Source of the DNA: Thermosynechococcus sp. NK55a
GTDB lineage: Bacteria > Cyanobacteriota > Cyanobacteriia > Thermosynechococcales > Thermosynechococcaceae
Direction: 5' to 3'
Assembly (NCBI RefSeq): GCF_000505665.1
Contig: NC_023033.1
Location: forward strand, 2,198,313-2,262,312
DNA: 64,000 nucleotides
Under the pieces are notes generated by a model. It did no database searches and was not told where the DNA came from. It saw only the letters and a program-made list of their open reading frames with translations. Below are positions 56,596 to 64,000 of the stretch, one piece after another. The first letter of the stretch is position 1, and each line of letters opens with the position of its first letter. The translations under genes and the position numbers were made by a program.

Positions 56596-57288
56596 TCAAT
56601 TGCCGGTGCCCTGAACTTCAGAGGAAAGCCGCTCCTGCAAGCGTTGCAAAGAAATCTGAGCTGCTAATGCCACATGGGGATGCTCGTCTTTGGCGAGGTA
56701 TTCCAGAGCGGCTTGGGTTTTGGGGCTAGGCAGGTTGCCCAGAGCTTCAGCCAGCCGTTGCCGTAGCAACCAATCCTCTGCGGTGACAAAGGGCAAAATA
56801 TCTTCCACAACCCTGGGGTCGCCAATTTCTCCTAGGGCGGCGATCGCTCCTTGAAGCATCACCACTTCCTCGCTTTTCAGCGCCGATCGCAACACATCTA
56901 CTGCCCGCGGATCCTTGAGGTTGCCCAGGGCCACAGCCGCACTAAAGCGCACTAACCAGTCGGTGTCTTCATAAAAGGCGCGCACCAGAGGTTCAAAGGC
57001 ACGTCCATCTTCGAGATAGCCCAAGGCACCCGCAGCATCGGCACGAATGCCATAGTCAGGCTCACTCTCAAGCAACTGCACCAGAATTTCAAAGCACTCC
57101 GGTGTGGATTTGACACCAAGGGCAAAGACAGCCATTGAGCGAATTTGGAGATTTTCGTCCCAAAGGACTTTTTTAATCAGGGGTACGGCATCCGCAGAAG
57201 GGACATCCCGTAGTGCCGCTAGCGCCAGTAGGCGATCGCGGGAGTTGGGACTCTCCAGTTGATGGGCAAGCTGTTCGAGGGAAGGCAT
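56596..57288 (-). CDS. HEAT-repeat protein
   Basis: A 230-aa protein built of about six HEAT/PBS-lyase-type repeats (for example DYGIRADAAGALGYLED, DWLVRFSAAVALGNLKD, VVMLQGAIAALGEIGD). Cyanobacterial proteins of this kind include phycobilin lyases and NblB of phycobilisome breakdown. I cannot assign which, since no catalytic motif is seen. The repeats imply protein binding. It starts at ATG 57288. Confidence 0.85.
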   Translation of the reverse strand: MPSLEQLAHQLESPNSRDRLLALAALRDVPSADAVPLIKKVLWDENLQIRSMAVFALGVKSTPECFEILVQLLESEPDYGIRADAAGALGYLEDGRAFEPLVRAFYEDTDWLVRFSAAVALGNLKDPRAVDVLRSALKSEEVVMLQGAIAALGEIGDPRVVEDILPFVTAEDWLLRQRLAEALGNLPSPKTQAALEYLAKDEHPHVALAAQISLQRLQERLSSEVQGTGN

Positions 57289-57429
57289 GGCAGTAACCTA
57301 AAAACTAATTTACAAAAATTAACAATACACTTCCCATTATAGAAAAGTCTCCCCAAAGTCAAACCAGTGGCAACACGCCTGCTGATGTCTTGGGGAGAAC
57401 TTGCCCACCAACCCGCTCAAATGCAAGTC

Positions 57430-57555
57430 CTAGGCTGCTTTTGCTTTTTGCAGGAGCTTTTCAACTTGCTTCACTGCATAGGGCAAAATATTGCGAACTG
57501 CCCAGCCTGCAGCCAGTAGGACAGGTAACAGGACAATCAGGACACGCCAATCCAT
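57430..57555 (-). CDS. psbY: Photosystem II protein PsbY
   Basis: A 41-residue single-helix subunit of photosystem II, starting MDWRVLIVLLPVLLAAG and ending VEKLLQKAKAA. ATG 57555 is preferred over ATG 57561 because GGAGG lies eight bases upstream of it and only two upstream of the other. PsbY sits at the edge of PSII near cytochrome b559. The gene is below ORF cut-off. Confidence 0.93.
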   Translation of the reverse strand: MDWRVLIVLLPVLLAAGWAVRNILPYAVKQVEKLLQKAKAA

Positions 57556-57636
57556 ACCCATAACCTCCCAAAATGTTTTCTGAAAACTTTATGAATTATT
57601 GTACAACCTTCTCTCAGGAGAGAAAGGGGGAGCGCC

Positions 57637-57786
57637 ATGTCCCCAAGAAAAATGCTGACACAGACCTTTTCTAAACCCCCGACAGGCTATCCCTTCTCTA
57701 ATGCTGAGTTTCCCGCGTTTAAGCATGTTTTGTCCTTGGGAAAGGGTTTGTATGATTGGGTTAATTCCTTTAAGGACAAATCTTGA
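57637..57786 (+). CDS. Small soluble protein (49 aa) coupled to the pentapeptide gene
   Basis: ATG 57637, with AGGGGGAG four bases upstream, begins MSPRKMLTQTFSKPP and ends in a segment LGKGLYDWVNSFKDKS. The TGA (57784-57786) overlaps the ATG of the next gene (TGATG), typical of coupled translation. I see no signal or membrane helix. I do not recognise it. Confidence 0.65.
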   Translation: MSPRKMLTQTFSKPPTGYPFSNAEFPAFKHVLSLGKGLYDWVNSFKDKS

Positions 57787-58982
57787 TGGGCGAAGATAAA
57801 ATGACTCTCCGTGAAAACCAAACAGCGGCTGCTTTGCGTCTCAGTAAAGTGTTGGCAGCTCGCAATCGTTGGCGCACGGGTTGGCAGTCGCTGCGTTCGG
57901 TATTGATGCCAATCGCCATGGTCACTGTTGTGGTGGCTTGGGGACTGGATTGGGATGCGCTGGGTGTGGTGGCTGCTCTAGTGCTGGGGGGACTGAGTTT
58001 CCCCTTGGTCTGGACTTCGACCTACCACTGGTTTACGGAGGATTTGACGGAACAACAACGGCAGTTCATTTTGGCCGCATTGGGTCTGAGTTTGACAGTG
58101 GTGGCACTCATTGCCATGACTGGGGCGATGGACTGGATTCGGGCACGGTTTCAAGGTACAAATTGGGATGCAGTAGGGGCACTGGCTGAAGGCTTCGGTG
58201 CCTTGGGGCAAATTTTGGTGGCCCTCTTGGCGGCCTATGTGGCTTGGCGACAGTATGTCATCTCTCGGGATTTGACAATTCAACAGAACCGCATTACCCA
58301 ACAGCAAACGATTGACAGTTATTTCCAAGGGATTGCCGACCTCATCCTTGACGATGAGGGCCTATTGGAGGACTGGCCGCCGGAGCGGGCGATCGCCGAA
58401 GGACGCACTGCTGCTATCTTGGCGGGACTAGATGCCGAAGGCAAGGCCAAGATTATTCGCTTTTTGTCAGGCGCAAAGCTACTATCGCCGCTGAAGCGCG
58501 ATCGCCGGCTGGGACGGGCGATTTTTGATGGGTTGGGTGGCTATGAGGAAGACATTGAATACGGTGTGCGGGTGATTAATCTCGGCAGTATGCTAGCGGG
58601 TGCTGATCTGAGTGGTACCGACTTGCGCTGGACCGAATTGAGTGATGCCAATCTAACGGGAACACTCTTTCGCAACTGTAATTTGACACGAGCCAATCTC
58701 GCAGGTGCGATTTTACAGGGGGCGGATTTCACGAATGCCGATCTCAGTCGTGTTCGCCTATTTTACGGTACAGTCGAGCAGGCTAGTCCCCGCGATCGCT
58801 TGAATCCCCCTAACTTTCGCACAGGGGCACAAACCGGTGCAGTGGTCGAGGATGTCAACTTTACCAATGTCAAGAACCTCTCCGAAGAACAACGCTACTA
58901 TTGCTGTGCTTGGAGTGGCAGCCGTTCCCGCGAAACGATTCCCGGTGGCTGTGAGGGAGTTCCCAATAAGTTGGGACGCTAG
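57786..58982 (+). CDS. Membrane protein with C-terminal pentapeptide repeats
   Basis: The product is 398 aa from ATG 57786 (MGEDKMTLREN), overlapping the small gene stop; a TTG at 57783 is unlikely. It has four hydrophobic segments (about residues 38-58, 60-78, 92-112, 132-155), then a helical soluble part, and about seven A(D/N)LxX repeats (residues 270-325). The last 50 residues include a CC pair and several Arg/Gly. Function unknown; the family is cyanobacterial. Confidence 0.8.
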   Translation: MGEDKMTLRENQTAAALRLSKVLAARNRWRTGWQSLRSVLMPIAMVTVVVAWGLDWDALGVVAALVLGGLSFPLVWTSTYHWFTEDLTEQQRQFILAALGLSLTVVALIAMTGAMDWIRARFQGTNWDAVGALAEGFGALGQILVALLAAYVAWRQYVISRDLTIQQNRITQQQTIDSYFQGIADLILDDEGLLEDWPPERAIAEGRTAAILAGLDAEGKAKIIRFLSGAKLLSPLKRDRRLGRAIFDGLGGYEEDIEYGVRVINLGSMLAGADLSGTDLRWTELSDANLTGTLFRNCNLTRANLAGAILQGADFTNADLSRVRLFYGTVEQASPRDRLNPPNFRTGAQTGAVVEDVNFTNVKNLSEEQRYYCCAWSGSRSRETIPGGCEGVPNKLGR

Positions 58983-59066
58983 CGGCTGCTGGGGTGCGCA
59001 ATCGGGGGATGCCCTTGGTGTATTATCCAAAAGGTTGAGCTTCTATCCCAACGAAGGAGCAATTCA

Positions 59067-59783
59067 GTGGCAACCCTAGGGGTCAACATTGATCATGTGG
59101 CAACAATTCGCCAAGCCCGGCGCACGGTCGAACCCGATCCCATAGCCGCAGCCGTTTTGGCAGAACTGGGGGGAGCTGATGGCATTACCGTACATCTGCG
59201 CGAAGATCGTCGCCATATTCAAGAGCGAGATGTGCGGCTCCTGCGGCAGACGGTATCCACCCATTTGAACCTAGAGATGGCTGCCACCCCCGAAATGGTG
59301 GCGATCGCCCTTGATATTTGCCCAGATTACGTGACATTGGTGCCTGAGCGGCGCGAAGAAGTCACCACTGAAGGGGGTCTAGATGTGGTGAGTCAGCAGG
59401 AACCCTTGACCCAAGTGGTGCAAACCCTGCAAAGAGCGGGAATTCCCGTGAGCCTGTTTATTGATGCCGATCCAGCTCAACTGGAGGCAGCTGCCAAAAC
59501 CACCGCTCAGTTTATTGAACTGCACACCGGCCGCTATGCTGAAGCCAAGGGGGAAGCGGCGCAACAGCAGGAATTGGCGATTTTAGCTCACGGTGTCCAA
59601 CAGGCAAAATCCTTGGGCCTGCGGGTGAATGCGGGCCATGGATTGACCTACACCAATGTCGGAGCGATCGCCCGCCTTGAAGGCATTGAAGAACTCAATA
59701 TTGGCCACACCATTATCAGCCGCGCCGTTCTTGTGGGCATGGTACAAGCGGTACGGGATATGAAAGCCCTGATTAGCCCTTAA
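59067..59783 (+). CDS. pdxJ: Pyridoxine 5'-phosphate synthase
   Basis: Condenses 1-deoxyxylulose-5-phosphate with 3-amino-1-phosphohydroxyacetone in vitamin B6 synthesis. A 238-aa TIM barrel. The start is GTG 59067 with GAAGGAG seven bases upstream. Family blocks: [16 protein letters not shown] (substrate phosphate), [36 protein letters not shown]. It converges on the next gene with 11 bases of overlap. Confidence 0.96.
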   Translation: MATLGVNIDHVATIRQARRTVEPDPIAAAVLAELGGADGITVHLREDRRHIQERDVRLLRQTVSTHLNLEMAATPEMVAIALDICPDYVTLVPERREEVTTEGGLDVVSQQEPLTQVVQTLQRAGIPVSLFIDADPAQLEAAAKTTAQFIELHTGRYAEAKGEAAQQQELAILAHGVQQAKSLGLRVNAGHGLTYTNVGAIARLEGIEELNIGHTIISRAVLVGMVQAVRDMKALISP

Positions 59784-60234
59784 ACTCAGCCCTAAGGGCG
59801 TCGTCATAGTCATCGGCTAGGGTTGCCACAATCGTAATTAAGCGAGCAATTTCACCCGCAGTGATGCCGCCTAAGGTACGGGTAGCCACTACCTGTACTT
59901 GTTCCTCGGCAATAGCAAAATGCGCTTCCAAGGTAGTCAGCCAGTTCAACGTCAGCAGCTTACGATACAGTCCCAATTCATCGGTTACAGGCAGGGGCAG
60001 CACCGGTGACCAAATGGTGAGAAAGTCCTCCTCCGTCTGGCCACTCAGTTGTACGAAAACATCCGCACTGCCGTAGCGAAACATCCAAATTTTGCCACTG
60101 TCCGTTTGGCCAACGCGGGGAGCGTCCCCTTGGTGAAGACCGGAAATGACAGTTTCAATCGTCTCAACCCAATTTTCAGGGGCAAGATCAAGGGAGGTTG
60201 AGGACGCCGGCTGTACTTCACTGACCATGGTCAT
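59773..60234 (-). CDS. Cyanobacterial YbjN-like protein
   Basis: A 153-aa soluble protein with a type III secretion chaperone/YbjN-like fold: [16 protein letters not shown] and [45 protein letters not shown]. Such proteins are common in cyanobacteria; a role as a binding or chaperone-like protein is only suggested by the fold. It is 27 bases downstream of the following minus-strand gene's stop. Confidence 0.75.
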   Translation of the reverse strand: MTMVSEVQPASSTSLDLAPENWVETIETVISGLHQGDAPRVGQTDSGKIWMFRYGSADVFVQLSGQTEEDFLTIWSPVLPLPVTDELGLYRKLLTLNWLTTLEAHFAIAEEQVQVVATRTLGGITAGEIARLITIVATLADDYDDALRAEFKG

Positions 60235-60260
60235 TTCCCTCTAGTGCATCTAAGAATAGG

Positions 60261-60698
60261 TTAAAGGACTTGGTGGGTATAGGCGTGTTGTTTGACATTG
60301 TCGGCAGCGGTCACGATGCGCTCGGAATTGAGCACCCGTTGACGTTCTGTGGAAGTATTGAAGTTGCGGTAGGTTTCGCCAAGGGGAATATGACGGGTAC
60401 TTTGGGGACGGGCAATGTAGGTGCGGGCAGCGGCTGCAAGGCGATCGCCATAGTCATCACACAGATGGGCAGTGGGGGGAAACTGCGGTCGCACCTGCTG
60501 TGGGTCTTGGGCAGCACCGTAGGTGAGGGCATGGGCTTCACTGTAAGAAGTGGGCAAGCCATGGAGCAGGGCTTCCAAGGCCGCTGAGGGAATCGGCTCA
60601 ATAATCTCTACGGGCTGGAGTTTTCCCTCTACTTGCACAAAACAATGAGCCAGTCCAAGCACCACATAGGCTTCTGGGGGAGGAATTTCTTGACTCAT
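60261..60698 (-). CDS. Cyanobacterial conserved protein of unknown function
   Basis: A 145-aa soluble protein beginning MSQEIPPPEAYVVLGLAHCF, with conserved-looking IEPIPSAALEALLHGLPTSY, DYGDRLAAAARTYIARPQST and a C-terminal NFNTSTERQRVLNSERIV. No membrane part or known motif. It lies directly upstream of the YbjN-like gene on the same strand, probably one operon. Confidence 0.72.
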   Translation of the reverse strand: MSQEIPPPEAYVVLGLAHCFVQVEGKLQPVEIIEPIPSAALEALLHGLPTSYSEAHALTYGAAQDPQQVRPQFPPTAHLCDDYGDRLAAAARTYIARPQSTRHIPLGETYRNFNTSTERQRVLNSERIVTAADNVKQHAYTHQVL

Positions 60699-60858
60699 TG
60701 CAACCTCACAATCATCTGGTTCCCCTCAAGTCTAGCCTGATTTTTCGAAGAATCAGCCTCGTGGGCAACATTAAGGACTAGGCGGCAGTCGTCATCGGTG
60801 AAACGGGTAAGATCATTTAGACCTACTTCACCATGCGTCCTGTCATCATTGCTGTATA

Positions 60859-61503
60859 GTGAGCACTCTAGAGAGTATGGAAACGGCAAACTCAATGCCA
60901 GAAACAATCCAATCCCCTGAGGTGGAGCTATTACCCCCGATGTTGGCGGCACTGCCCGACCCCCAAGGGGTGAGTCTGTGTCCTCGGCGGGCCCGTTGGC
61001 AATTAGACTTATTGTTGCTTGCCCTAGAGTGCGTTGATTTGAATGCCTCTGAGTTGATGCTCCAAGTGCTGCGGGATCTGCAACTGCAAGTGATGATCCC
61101 CAATCGGGTTGTATTTTGGCAAATTCGCTGCACCAATCCCTTTCGCCAAATTACCCAGCGTACCCCCTTACCCTTGGCGGAAACAAAGGCCCTCACCGCC
61201 GTAGTTGTGCAAGTGGCGCGGCGGCAGACGGCAATCCTGCGGCATTTACTTTTGGTGTTGGATCAGTTGCAGGCGCAAAATTTGCCCCCGGAAACCTATG
61301 CCCCCTTGGCGGAATATTTAGATCGCTTCCGCCGTCACTTCCGCAAACGCATGAACCTCCAGCGATCGGGTCTCTTTCTCTACAAAAATAACCAAGCCCT
61401 CAATGAGTTGGGTCTAAAGCTTTTGGCACAACTTCTGCTCTGCGCAGGCACAAAGGGCATGGAACGCCTTTGGTTGAGTTTATTTGACGGGGAAGTGAGT
61501 TAA
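60859..61503 (+). CDS. DUF3038 family protein
   Basis: A 214-aa protein (GTG 60859; ATG 60877 is an alternative). All-helical composition, with CPRRARWQLDLLLLALECVDLNASELML and FRKRMNLQRSGLFLY. DUF3038 genes are nearly always followed by DUF4335 in cyanobacteria, as here, where the TAA shares its last A with the next ATG. Function unknown. Confidence 0.88.
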   Translation: MSTLESMETANSMPETIQSPEVELLPPMLAALPDPQGVSLCPRRARWQLDLLLLALECVDLNASELMLQVLRDLQLQVMIPNRVVFWQIRCTNPFRQITQRTPLPLAETKALTAVVVQVARRQTAILRHLLLVLDQLQAQNLPPETYAPLAEYLDRFRRHFRKRMNLQRSGLFLYKNNQALNELGLKLLAQLLLCAGTKGMERLWLSLFDGEVS

Positions 61504-62162
61504 TGCTGCTGCAACGCCAGTATTCATTGCCCAACTGCACACTGCGAATTGAAGGACTCAGCAGTCAAGCGGGCGCAGAACAGTTGGATATTGTCACCCT
61601 CTGTGAGTGGGAAATCGTTGGCCAGAATCAGCGGCTCAAGGGGGGCAAAGAATTCCTTGTGGCCTTGCTCAATAGCGTGCCAGCCGCTGCCCAAACCTGG
61701 TTGAGTGGTGTCAAGTTGCGGCGATCGCCCCAGTACCCGATTCAGGTCAACATTCAGGGCTTTAATCAAGTGTCCCTCCACATTCCGCGAAAGTTGCTGC
61801 AAACGTCTCCCCAAGAGAATGCAGAGCCATCCCCTGAACCCCTAGAAGTGCAGCTCACTTGGCTGCAACTGGCGGATCTGGTGGAGGCCCTAGATCAACT
61901 CTGTAGTGATAGCCAGACACTGCCTACCCTAAGACCAACATTCCATTCCCTCCCTCGGCGGGCGATCGCCCCTGCTGTGCCCTTGCGCAAACAACTCATG
62001 CCCTTGGGTATTGGCGCCGCCAGCTTAGCCGTCATGGCTGCGATCTTTTTCCACCTACCCGTGCCTGAACGCCGTCCTTCCCGAGAGGAGGCCCTCCCTC
62101 CCACCCCGGAAGCCGTCACGCCCTCACCGGCACCTACGACACCAGCAGTTCCGAATCCTTAG
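61503..62162 (+). CDS. DUF4335 family protein with membrane helix
   Basis: A 219-aa protein. An N-terminal beta domain (LLQRQYSLPNCTLRIEGLSS; CEWEIVG; FLVALLNSVP) is followed by a Pro-rich linker, a membrane helix at about 165-185 (LGIGAASLAVMAAIFFHL) and a Pro-rich tail. It is the partner of the DUF3038 gene, translationally coupled. The pair could form a membrane-bound complex; function unknown. Confidence 0.87.
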   Translation: MLLQRQYSLPNCTLRIEGLSSQAGAEQLDIVTLCEWEIVGQNQRLKGGKEFLVALLNSVPAAAQTWLSGVKLRRSPQYPIQVNIQGFNQVSLHIPRKLLQTSPQENAEPSPEPLEVQLTWLQLADLVEALDQLCSDSQTLPTLRPTFHSLPRRAIAPAVPLRKQLMPLGIGAASLAVMAAIFFHLPVPERRPSREEALPPTPEAVTPSPAPTTPAVPNP

Positions 62163-62206
62163 GTTGAGTTTGCAAACAGTCGTTTAGGTTTTTGTTGGGA
62201 TAAACC

Positions 62207-62740
62207 ATGGTAATCACTGCCCCTAGTGCTTTTTGGCCACCCGTTGTCAGCGATCGCGCTGCCTTTATTGCCCCCAATGCCACCCTTGTTGGCGATGTTC
62301 GCTTGGCTGAAGGCTGTAGCATTTGGTACGGCGCTGTTTTACGCGGTGACGTGGCCTACATCGAGATTGGTGCCCACACCAATGTTCAAGATGGTGCCAT
62401 CCTCCATGGCGATCCGGGGCAGCCTACGATTCTTGGTGAAGAGGTCACTGTTGGGCATCGCGCAGTCATTCATGGGGCAACGGTGGAAGACGGCTGCTTA
62501 ATTGGCATTGGCGCGGTGGTTCTCAATGGCGTTCGGGTGGGAGCTGGCAGCATTGTCGGTGCTGGGGCAGTGGTCAGCAAAGATGTTCCTCCCCGCTCGT
62601 TGGTTCTGGGCATTCCCGCCAAAGTCGTGCGTGAAGTGAGCGACACTGAGGCCGCCGATCTACGTCAGCATGCCCGCAAGTACGAACAACTGGCCCATGT
62701 CCACAATGGTACAGGCCTCAATTTAGGTTTCTCTGCCTAG
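62207..62740 (+). CDS. Gamma-carbonic-anhydrase-family hexapeptide protein
   Basis: A 177-aa left-handed beta-helix protein. The metal-ligand histidines expected of gamma carbonic anhydrases are in HTNVQDGAILHGD and VGHRAVIHG, followed by NGVRVGAGSIVGAGAVV. It is shorter than CcmM (which has extra RbcS-like repeats), so not the carboxysome scaffold. The activity could be carbonic anhydrase or none. ATG 62207. Confidence 0.88.
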   Translation: MVITAPSAFWPPVVSDRAAFIAPNATLVGDVRLAEGCSIWYGAVLRGDVAYIEIGAHTNVQDGAILHGDPGQPTILGEEVTVGHRAVIHGATVEDGCLIGIGAVVLNGVRVGAGSIVGAGAVVSKDVPPRSLVLGIPAKVVREVSDTEAADLRQHARKYEQLAHVHNGTGLNLGFSA

Positions 62741-62923
62741 ATGGGCTTCCCGCTTGGCAAGTGAAGGGTTCAGGAGGACTTTAGCCCCTTTTTTGCAAAT
62801 TGGGCTAGGGATTGGGGGATCGAAGACCCTCTCCCCCTGGCCGCCCCTGGGGATTGGCCATCCACCGGAAAAGGCCTGCCATCTGCTAAAATTCTGAAGG
62901 ATTTTGTCGTAAGAGTTCAGCCA

Positions 62924-63949
62924 ATGACTCGTGCACGGATTGCTGTGGATGCCATGGGGGGTGACTATGCTCCCGATGAGATTGTTGCTGGCGCCCTCAG
63001 AGCCAGTGAAGAATTAGATGCCGATATTCTCCTTGTGGGTGATCCGGTGCCCATTCAGCGCTACCTCGATGAACATGCCCCCACAGCCAAGCCCCAAATT
63101 ATTGAAGCCAGTGATGCTGTTGACATGGGGGAAGAACCCCTCAGCGCCCTCAAACGCAAGCCCAAGGCCTCGATTAACGTGGCGATGGATCTGGTCAAAG
63201 CAGGTGCGGCTGATGCAGTTGTTTCCGCTGGTCACTCAGGGGCAGCGATGGCCGCGGCACTATTGCGCTTAGGCCGACTCCCTGGGATCGATCGCCCCGC
63301 CATTGGTGCAGTCTTACCCACCCTCATCCCCGGCAAATCCGTCCTCGTGCTTGATGTGGGCGCCAATGTGGACTGCCGCCCCAAATACCTTGAGCAATTT
63401 GCACTCATGGGATCCATCTATAGCCGGTATGTCTTAGATGTGTCCGATCCGAAGGTGGGCTTGCTCAACATTGGCGAAGAGGACTGTAAAGGCAACGATC
63501 TGGCCCTAAAGGCGCATCAACTCCTGCGGCAAAATCGCCAAATCTCCTTCTTGGGCAATGCAGAAGGCCGCGATGTCCTGTCGGGACAATTTGATGTTGT
63601 GGTCTGCGATGGGTTTGTCGGCAACGTTCTGCTCAAATTTGCTGAATCCTTGGGGAGTGTCCTCATACAAATTCTCCGTGAAGAGTTACCTCGGGGCTGG
63701 CGGGGTCAACTGGGTACGGCGCTGCTGCGTCCCAATCTCCGCAAAATTAAGCAGCGCATTGATCATGCAGAACATGGCGGTGGCCTCCTTTTGGGGGTGG
63801 ATGGCATCTGTATCATTAGCCACGGCAGTTCCCAAGCCCCCTCGATTTTTAATGCCATTCGCTTGGCCAAGGAAGCAGTGGATCATCGTGTTTCAGAGCG
63901 GATTCAGGCCTGTTACCAGCATGCCGTTGCCGTTGAGGATCAGGCTTAG
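62924..63949 (+). CDS. plsX: Phosphate acyltransferase PlsX
   Basis: Makes acyl-phosphate from acyl-ACP for glycerolipid synthesis. The 341-aa length is standard. RIAVDAMGGDYAPDEIVAGAL, VSAGHSGAAMAAALL, VLDVGANVDCRPKYLEQFA and VCDGFVGNVLLKFAE are present. fabH follows with a one-base overlap, the usual plsX-fabH order. Confidence 0.96.
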   Translation: MTRARIAVDAMGGDYAPDEIVAGALRASEELDADILLVGDPVPIQRYLDEHAPTAKPQIIEASDAVDMGEEPLSALKRKPKASINVAMDLVKAGAADAVVSAGHSGAAMAAALLRLGRLPGIDRPAIGAVLPTLIPGKSVLVLDVGANVDCRPKYLEQFALMGSIYSRYVLDVSDPKVGLLNIGEEDCKGNDLALKAHQLLRQNRQISFLGNAEGRDVLSGQFDVVVCDGFVGNVLLKFAESLGSVLIQILREELPRGWRGQLGTALLRPNLRKIKQRIDHAEHGGGLLLGVDGICIISHGSSQAPSIFNAIRLAKEAVDHRVSERIQACYQHAVAVEDQA

Positions 63950-64000
63950 TGACTGTGCAGGGCGTTAAATTTAGCGGCGTGGGTGCGGCAACCCCCCGTC
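63949..64000 (+). CDS. fabH: Start of 3-oxoacyl-ACP synthase III (cut by window edge)
   Basis: GTG 63949 overlaps the plsX stop by one base and begins VTVQGVKFSGVGAATPR, a typical FabH start; GTG 63955 is an alternative. FabH starts fatty acid synthesis with acetyl-CoA and malonyl-ACP. Only 17 codons are in the window, but position after plsX supports the call. Confidence 0.75.
   Translation, partial: MTVQGVKFSGVGAATPR

Noticed and set aside
1-64000. tRNA, rRNA, CRISPR arrays, complete insertion sequences or group II introns
   Set aside because: Intergenic regions were read for T-loop sequences, regular repeats, transposase motifs and intron domain V; none was convincing.

Overview
The window comes from a thermophilic unicellular cyanobacterium of the Thermosynechococcus type. 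The grounds are cytochrome b6f genes (petB, petD, petN), photosystem genes (psaX, psbY), many cyanobacteria-only families, and the octamer GCGATCGC (HIP1) scattered through most genes. The 36-residue PsaX, as I remember it, matches the photosystem I subunit of Thermosynechococcus and is absent from most mesophiles. No rRNA, tRNA, CRISPR array or intact insertion sequence was seen.

Layout. 1-8.8 kb is mostly a minus-strand run: a dnaK-dnaJ-TPR-DUF502-nusB series, then DUF2854, YajQ, a solute-binding lipoprotein whose frame is broken at a slippery A6G site, and a Pro/Ala-rich protein. 9-32.7 kb holds petBD, a LabA-like NYN protein, a short RecQ, a HAD phosphatase, a decayed acyltransferase beside an intact one, hslO, mazG, a peptide-binding lipoprotein, thiS, trxA, psaX, a YccF protein, an MscS channel, a peroxiredoxin-glutaredoxin fusion, a P-type ATPase relic without catalytic motifs, a deoxyhypusine-synthase-like enzyme, a two-gene metal transporter lacking its permease, and a lumenal cyclophilin.

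32.7-45.6 kb is an acquired surface-polysaccharide island. It is mostly GC-rich, with only one HIP1 site found, and most of its genes overlap tightly on the plus strand. It encodes CDP-glucose synthesis and 4,6-dehydration, a 3,5-epimerase-like enzyme, two C-methyltransferase-like proteins, a reductase, a CmcI-like O-methyltransferase candidate, a Wzx flippase and three glycosyltransferases. Together these suggest a methylated or branched 6-deoxyhexose made on a CDP carrier and placed in an exported glycan. The island is decaying: it contains a GT11 stub, a truncated GT2, a methyltransferase with a stop and a frameshift, and an asnB cut off where native sequence resumes.

45.7-64 kb is native again: pentapeptide-repeat proteins, a GTPase, dcd, argS, petN, an ankyrin protein, an MscS channel with a cyclic-nucleotide-binding domain, a group 2 sigma factor, lipB, the lrtA/hpf ribosome-hibernation factor, a HEAT-repeat protein, psbY, pdxJ, a DUF3038-DUF4335 pair, a gamma-carbonic-anhydrase-like protein, plsX and the start of fabH. 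Several genes under 60 codons (psaX, petN, psbY, and those at 46174, 50176 and 57637) were found by reading the sequence directly.
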